From: Haliclona indistincta
Taxonomy: Eukaryota; Porifera; Demospongiae; Haplosclerida; Chalinidae
NCBI GenBank assembly: GCA_964017065.1
Contig: OZ024787.1
Location: forward strand, 10,279,666 to 10,343,665
Reading direction: 5' to 3'
Length of the DNA stretch: 64,000 nt
Below are positions 57,278 through 64,000 of the stretch, piece by piece. The notes below the pieces were generated by a model that saw nothing but the letters and a program-made list of their open reading frames with translations, was not told where the DNA came from and ran no database searches. A program made the position numbers and the translations under genes. Positions within the stretch are counted from its first letter, which is position 1; every line of letters begins with the position of its first letter.

Positions 57278-59846
57278 ATGAGTGACTACTCGAGCAGCAG
57301 TAGCTGTAGCAGTGAGTCTGACGATGAGGAGGGACTGAGTCTGTATGAACGAACTAGACTGAAGAATATTCAACAGAACAGAGAGCTAATGAAAAGTCTC
57401 GGTAGGTGACTAGCACTGCTAGGTGCTGCATATATTATGTGTTCGGTGCTACTAGGACTACAATTGATAGAGCCTAAAAAACGTGTTGCTAAGAAAAGGA
57501 GAAGAAGAAAGAAGTGCAGCAGTTCTGAGGACGAGTGGGTGCCTGATGTAGACCAGTCTCTGCAACTCAAGAGAAAGCCTTCTCGTGGACGCAGCTTTAG
57601 TAGTAAGCTTTAGTGAGTAAAATACAAATGTCAAAACTATTATCCAGAACCACAAGTTGTCCCTCAAATGAAGAAACCTGTTATTACTCCGTCTCGTAAA
57701 GTGAGTTACACAATAATAATCATAAAATTTTATTATAATTTCCATTGTAGATCCCACTCAGGAACAGAAATGGTTCCAGTAATATGTCATGTTCTGCTTC
57801 TTCGTCAAGGGATCGTTTGTTATCATCTGTACGTCTACCAGAGTGCTTAGCTGGAAATGACGACGATAGCGAAGAGTTCATTGGGTTCACACTGGATAGT
57901 GTGTGTGACAGCATGGTTGTGGAGACCAGTAAAAGCGTTGCTGGCGTATGGAAAGAACTATTTGGAGACAGTGATGAAGAAGAAGAGGAGTTCAGTGGAT
58001 TTGATCTACAATCAATGTATGATTGCTACAGTCTTTGTGCTCCACACTGATTTTCTCCCTTGCAGTGGTTCACTACCATCATTTCGGTCCACTACTAGGA
58101 GAGCTAAAATACAACAGTCCTATCACGATGATGATGATATTTCAGAAGATGACGAATACTACTGTGAGTGCTAACCATAGCCAGTACTAATCTGTCCTTT
58201 CTGCAGTTTGTGAGGATTGTAGTGAGCTTCATAAAGGTGACTGTCCTGTACGTGGTCCAATGCTCATGCTAGACCCAGCTTTCGGACATGACAAGGCATC
58301 TCTCAAGTACACCAGTGTACCAGTGCCGGCTGACCTGACGATACAGCCATCTAAAATACCTGGAGCAGGTCTGGGTGTGTTTGCTACTAGTATCGTGCCC
58401 CGTGGAGTGAGGTTTGGGCCTTACAAAGGAAGGAAAGTGCTAAAAAGCAAAGTGGACTCATCAACAAACACTAGCTACATGTGGGAGGTGAGAAACCATG
58501 CGGAGTACATTGGATTGTATTGACCTGTATTGCAGATATTAGAGGATGGTCAGTCGTACTATATTGATGGTTTAGCATGTGAGGACTCAAACTGGCTAAG
58601 ATATGTCAACTGTGCTCGCAACGAAGAGGAGCAGAATCTGATAGCATTCCAGCATCATGGTGATATATACTACTGGAGCTACCGGCAGATATACCCAGGA
58701 ACAGAACTGCTAGTATGGTATGGAGAGGAGTATGCACGTGGTCTGAATATTGCAATATACAGCAATCAAGGTACATAATCTACTGGTTATGCTATTAATA
58801 CCAACATGCATTTTTGCTTTTGATTGATTTCAGGTGATGTAGCAGATTATGTGTGCAAGAGCTGTGGTAACAGATATGTAGAGAAGAAGTCATTTGACAT
58901 ACATCTTAAGCATAATTCGACATGTCGAGCAGCTAATCCACAAGTGTTCCACTGCTACAAATGCTCTGAGAAATTCACCGAATTGTACTATTTACAAGAG
59001 CACATTCGCAGACACGAGCAGCAAGGAAAGAGGACACCATCTAACAGTGGTACACACGCATCTACTGGTTTGAGAACAAGCTTGTGCAATACTGGAGACA
59101 AGCCCTACCAGTGTGACTACTGTGGAAAGAGCTTTAAGACGAATCGTGAACTCAAGATACATATCAGCACTCACACTGGAGACAAGCCCTACCAGTGTGA
59201 CTACTGTGGAAAGAGCTTTAAGACAAATGGTGAACTAAAGCAACATATCCGCACTCACACTGGAGACAAGCCCTACCAGTGTGACTACTGTGGAAAGAGC
59301 TTCAGTCAGAATGGTAGCCTCCAGACACATATCCACACTCACACTGGAGACAAGCGCTACCAGTGTGACTACTGTGGAAAGAGCTTCAGTCAGAATGGTG
59401 ACCTCCAGAAACATATCCGCACTCACACTGGAGACAAGCCCTACCAGTGTGACTACTGTGGAAAGAGCTTTAAGACAAGTAGTAGCCTCCAGATACATAT
59501 CCGCACTCACACTGGAGACAAGCCCTACCAGTGTGACTACTGTGGAAAGAGCTTTAAGACAAATAGTGAACTCAAGATACATATCCGCACTCACACTGGA
59601 GACAAGCCCTACCAGTGTGACTACTGTGGAAAGAGCTTCAGTCAGAATGGTAGCCTCCAGACACATATCCACACTCACACTGGAGACAAGCGCTACCAGT
59701 GTGACTACTGTGGAAAGAGCTTTAAGACAAATAGTGAACTCAAGAAACATATCCGCACTCACACTGGAGACAAGCCCTACCAGTGTGACTACTGTGGAAA
59801 GCGCTTCAGTCAAAGCAATTCACTGAAAAGTCATAAGTGTCACTGA
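57278..59846 (+). CDS. PRDM9: PRDM9-like histone methyltransferase with 9-finger array, copy D
   Basis: Exons: 57278-57401, 57456-57602, 57648-57700, 57751-58016, 58066-58163, 58207-58487, 58536-58770, 58834-59846; phases close to 738 residues. The knuckle, SET (VWYGEEY intact), two proximal fingers and nine array fingers are all present. It shares with copy B an extra glutamate in exon 4 and Lys in the first proximal finger (NRYVEKKSF), but shares intron 7 with copy C. No disabling change is seen. Asp replaces Asn or is retained at scattered sites outside the conserved core (GHDKASL where A has GHDEASL). Confidence 0.9.
59091..59846 (+). repeat. 84-bp zinc-finger minisatellite, copy D (9 units)
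   Basis: Contact residues (-1, 2, 3, 6) are TREI, TGEQ, QGST, QGDK, TSSI, TSEI, QGST, TSEK, QNSS. Units 3 and 7 share rare changes (IHTHTGDKR linker), pointing to duplication of a block of fingers within the array. Confidence 0.93.
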
Positions 59847-61836
59847 CATTACTAAGCATTATAACTCCTTATATTTATGAACTAGTATTTACATCACTAT
59901 ACAGAAGAAAATTAATATTATTTTTTGACACAAACATAGTAAAATAGCTAATAGTCATTGACTTGCTCCGAGAAGACACCTAGAGATAGTAAGAATTATA
60001 ATAATTATAGTGAGATTCATTGGTCCCTCACCATTGTGATCTACTGCTGACAGCGTGTTTACGAACCAGTCTCTTCCCGTCGTCATGACATAATACCTTC
60101 AGCCCATGAATAACTGCTGTTGAAGTCCTACTAACCATAATTATTTTTATTATGATGTGGTAATATCGTCAGTCCACCAACACACTTCATGGCTGCTATT
60201 CTCACCAGCTACAATAGTGAGTATTAATTAGCACAAGTAAAGAGTCACTATTGCTGACCATGTCAGGTGATGACTGTGCTAGCTCCAGCAGCAGTCGTGG
60301 TATTATACTAATATTCTTGTTGAAGTAAAGAATTTACAGTAAGCCGACACGGATTTTTAAACAGTTAAGGTCAGTACTGCGACTGTACATGTATACAAGA
60401 TTTATTAATAATAGCTAGTGCATGTGCTTGATTCTTGACTACATTGATTTGTCTGTCTGATTTCTTCTTTTCGTCAATATAGGTTTAAACATGCAGTAGC
60501 ATGTATCCACTGAGAAAAAGTATGCTAGCCTGTTGTTTCACAATGCACCAATTGTAGTATTGTAATACAGTGTAACCCCTCAATCCGGACAACACTGGGA
60601 CCCACTGACAGTGTCCTGATAAGGAAGGTTTCATGATTTCTTGCAGTGGTTGCTATATGTACAAAGTATTGATATGTGCCCACAATACATTTGGTGTCCT
60701 TATTTCAAGGGTGTTTACAGTGAGAGGTGCACTGTACCTATTTTTCTTGGGCTTTTGGTGCTGCTGTAAAGACGCTCGCATACCATTCACAGTTATAATG
60801 TTCACTTTTCATCATTATCACTTGTCTTTGTAATGTCATTTTCTCCAACATTAAATCATCATAATACATGTACATGCATAATGCAGTCTATTATCTTTAG
60901 GTGCGTGAGTATAAAGACGTTAAAAGCAGTGTAGCAAATTAAAAGCAAATAGAGTGTGTGTGTGTGTAGAGATCAATGGTATTATGTAGTTATTGATTTC
61001 CAGGTGTGTATACCATATACATGAGGTCAAGGGCTCATCGAACAGTAGAGGCACAGGCAGCTGGGTCAGTGTTCATATCAATCTCATATGTGAGTATCTA
61101 TCAAGGGTTACTACAAGGCTCTTCTTTTTTATCAATTGTTGTGAAGTTCATGCTCAGTTCTCTATGGTAGCACTCGTCAAACATTCCGACTCACTGCAAT
61201 ATTAACAGAACCTTGTAACAACAAGACCTTGTGCTACATAAAATTAATAATGTATGCATTTCTGGGCATCCTAAAGCTCGAAAGCAGTAAACAACTCTTA
61301 AGCTTCCCTTCGAATTCCGGATTCACAGGGAACATGGTGCTCTTTAAAATATTCCCTCTAAGCAAATATTTTCAACTTCTGATCAAGTGGTAGATCACCC
61401 AATGCAGCTAAGCTAACTCAATCTACAGTAGCCACAGTTTTAACAGCGAGCTGGCAGGTCACTATTCCTACGTGAGCGCAGCCTACATTGTAAGCGAGCA
61501 TCGGTTTAACCATAATACACTACATTTTCAGTAAGTTAAATTATCTAGGAAAAGGTTAACTGTATGACTGTATATAAACATCATAATTGGTTCCATGCAC
61601 TTACTTCAGAAAATAAATGTCTGATTTAGCAAATGATGGAAAATATTTCACCACACCCTCCACTAAAAAATTACAGGTAGATAGATGGACTCGACAACAA
61701 AGCTGTGTTAATATTCAATAGTTCATCAAAACAATACTACTAGTGGTCTACTACATGTGTACTTAGACACACTTTAATATTATATACTAAAGCAGCACTA
61801 TAATAGTTCTATAACTAGTACATTCATGGAATGGCA
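59847..61836. other. Intergenic part of duplicated unit D
   Basis: Homologous to 31489-33479 (unit B pattern), with the pogo/Tigger-like MITE at 60566-60740. No gene recognised. Confidence 0.6.
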
Positions 61837-62545
61837 GGGGCGAGCCTGAGCATTGATATTTTTTTGTTAACATTAATTTTTTTGTTGATGGTGAATAGAA
61901 TCAATAGTTTGGTTATGTTCAGATAAGGTGAACTTTCTCAACTATCTCTTGCTGGATGAGTGTGTTCCTTGCCTAGGCGTCATGGGAACAATGCATGTAC
62001 CTAGTCAGGCGTGGCCTGACCCATCACGTCACGCGATGGGTCGGGCCACGCCTGACTAGCATGTACCTGGAAGATGTGATGAGTAGGGTTCCTCGGTCTC
62101 CTCACTCACTGCAGGCTCTACTGCTATCACACACGAGCTCATTAGACGTACCTAAGTTACTGTTTGCTCTGTTACAGCTACTGCTTTCCGCCGGCGTTTC
62201 CGGTAGGCCCTTTGATATTCCTTTTGTCGTTCTAGTCGTCCGCTTCCACGTTGATCGGGTGACTCTGCCTCTCGTCGTCGCTTTCTGGTAGCGGCCTAGT
62301 CGTGTAAAAGTTGTTGCTTTTTAGGTGTCTCTGATCTCTGTTGTTGTCGTCCCTGAGTCTTCCAGGTATCTTGTTTGAAACCAAGCGCCAATTATAATGT
62401 GCGCACGTGCTAAAAAGGGCGTTTCCTACTTCTCGGGAACATTAAAAACGACAAACACTACCCCGTGACAGATAGATTGTTAGATACATTCCCCGCCACG
62501 TGGGCCATTGTGCCAATCAATGTGGGGCTCGCTCAGGCTCGCCCC
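61837..62545. mobile_element. TIR element 1 (ggggcgagcctgagc ends)
   Basis: Ends ggggcgagcctgagc (61837-61851) and gctcaggctcgcccc (62531-62545). A second palindromic element (62001-62059) is nested inside. On the minus strand near 62150-62290 a basic stretch with ESPDQRGSGRLERQ is open; similar Arg/Gln-rich repeats occur in proteins of some large DNA transposons, but assignment is weak. Confidence 0.8.
62001..62059. mobile_element. 59-bp nested hairpin
   Basis: ctagtcaggcgtggcctgac and its complement surround a short loop; one or two mismatches. Confidence 0.85.
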
Positions 62546-62568
62546 AATTATACATTCATGGAATGGCA

Positions 62569-63567
62569 GGGGCGAGCCTGAGCATTGATATAATTTAGCC
62601 TTGTTAGTGTATAACATATAAGTAGGTATACTTACAGCATGTATTTGCCTCGCACATAAATAAAATTCATTAATAGTAACAATTTATTATCTATCTTCCT
62701 CTCTGTTGTGTTCTTTCATTGATAATTAACCAAAACCATCCCTTTGGAGTCAGAAGTTGTTGCTAGTATTAAAATATAATATTCTGCTCTCTCTAAATAC
62801 TTTTTTCTATGACAATTTTGCATGGCTGTACCAGTAGCAAAAAGCTTAAACGGTACCAATCAAAAGAAAAGACAAACATCATAAGTTATTAGATTAAATT
62901 AGATAGATAGCCACGAATATCTCTCTTGAAAACAGAGAGGGATGAAGCGGAGACAATATCAGCAGGTAATTTGTTCCATAGTTTAACAGTGTCCGGGGAA
63001 AAAGGAGGAGTCATAAGCAAGACATGTCTTAGCATTGAGTCAACAACTATAACCTATGTTCTTCAGTTTCTGTAGACAGTCTTTTGTTAGCCCTTTCACA
63101 AAGGTGTGAAAGTCTGTTTGCTCAATTATTTGTAATGGAGAGTAAGTACAGCGCGGGATTATATGGGCCGAGTAGCAGTGGTGTCTCTCTTCAAGTTCAC
63201 GCTGTCTGCGCTTCCTCTCCCGCGCCAAAGCCCTGGTTCTTGCTGCAGCGTCAGTCACAGTATCGCTGATGAGGGCGCCGGGTGCATCATGATTCATGGA
63301 AAAGCGAGATGGGAAGGCAAATCGTCGAGTCGTCCATTTTGCAGTCGAGTTATGAAAGAACGTCAAGTAGTTATGAAAGAACGTGCAATCCCGGGGCCTT
63401 GCAATTGCTGCCCTCGTGGGCCTCGCATACAATACTACAGTATGGGCCTCGCCCTATGGATTGAAAGGACAAACGCTACCCCGTGACAGATAGATAGCCA
63501 GATAGATACATTCCCCGCCGCGTGGGCCATTGTGCCAATCAATGTGGGGCTCGCTCAGGCTCGCCCC
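62569..63567. mobile_element. TIR element 2, adjacent relative of element 1
   Basis: Same ends as element 1, with a different interior except for the last 85 bases (ccccgtgacagatagat onwards). Between the two elements tacattcatggaatggca is repeated. On the minus strand 63040-63432 is open for 130 codons, with a basic coiled-coil-like segment (RALARERKRRQRELEERH) and no recognised domain; it may be a fragment of the element's own protein. Confidence 0.8.
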
Positions 63568-63632
63568 AATTATACACATATAGTCTTGTGTATTAACACA
63601 GTGTCTATAAAACTGGCTGAGCAATCGTGGGT

Positions 63633-64000
63633 TCAGTTATAATTCATCTGCTTCCATTGACACAGTCTGTATCTCCTCTGCAGAAAGTGTTCGATCTCCT
63701 CTAGTTTTACTCCTTTTGTCTCCGGCAGAAACACAGCAACACACACGGTTGATATTAGATTGGCAATACCAAACCCCCACCAAACAGTATATGGATATAC
63801 CAAGTTAGCAAATGGAGCATATGCAGTAGAAACAAGAGCACTGCAAGCCCAGTTCACTGCTGTAGCTACACCAGCAAGAGAGCCTCGAATCTGCAATGGA
63901 AATAGTTCAGAATTCAGAATAAATGGTATAGTTCCCGAAAATCCAACTGTGTGAATTACAAAGAATGTAATAATCATCCACTGGAAATTATGGCTATTGC
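63633..64000 (-). pseudogene. SLC2A 3' fragment, cut by window end
   Basis: Third copy of the transporter 3' exon with the same nine-base deletion as the fragments at 26717 and 56301. The window ends about 40 bases before the position where the other two fragments join GTPBP1. Another array unit probably follows. Confidence 0.8.

Overview
The window is animal DNA, most likely from a demosponge (Amphimedon queenslandica or a relative). The clues are animal gene families (MARF1, GID4, GTPBP1, PRDM9-type, SLC2A, TRAF-like), mostly short introns with GT-AG ends, AT-rich intergenic DNA, and many small hairpin transposons and pyrimidine microsatellites. The species is an inference. Two 200-N runs (180-379 and 46780-46979) are assembly gaps of unknown true size.

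Left third (1-21.6 kb), single-copy genes. A 17-exon MARF1 orthologue (+, 517-12981) encodes a NYN ribonuclease domain, an RRM and about ten LOTUS/OST-HTH units, and carries a tRNA-Gly(TCC) gene inside a 147-bp intron. It converges on GID4 (-, 14010-14761), the substrate receptor of the CTLH/GID ubiquitin ligase. GID4 is divergent from GTPBP1 (+, 15632-21611), a translational-type GTPase.

Right two thirds (21.6-64 kb), a segmental-duplication array. Four copies of a PRDM9-like gene (A 21994-24728, B 27699-31488, C 49628-51963, D 57278-59846) share one eight-exon design: acidic/basic N-terminus, pre-SET zinc knuckle, PR/SET domain, two proximal zinc fingers and a terminal array of 84-bp C2H2 repeats (11, 6, 6 and 9 fingers). 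Differences between fingers concentrate at the predicted DNA-contact residues. The duplicated unit runs from the last GTPBP1 exon through the PRDM gene to the 3' exon of a sugar transporter on the - strand, so GTPBP1 and SLC2A fragments punctuate the array with one shared filler junction. Only one transporter copy is complete (33480-37064). Copies A, C and D look intact. Copy B is broken by a frameshift, has lost the key SET tyrosine, and has a 5'-truncated retrotransposon in intron 3. Indels pair A with C and B with D (duplication of a two-gene block), while intron 7 pairs A with B and C with D (gene conversion).

Between the two blocks lie an intronless gene for a RING-type protein with six MATH domains (-, 40179-43571), large inverted repeats (43.85-46.68 kb) and a GTPBP1 pseudogene in which a 42-bp unit spanning an exon-intron boundary has expanded to about 24 copies. 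Foldback and TIR elements fill much of the rest.

The main discovery candidate is the tandem, converting PRDM9-like array in an early-branching animal. PRDM9 sets meiotic recombination hotspots in vertebrates; that role here is an inference.
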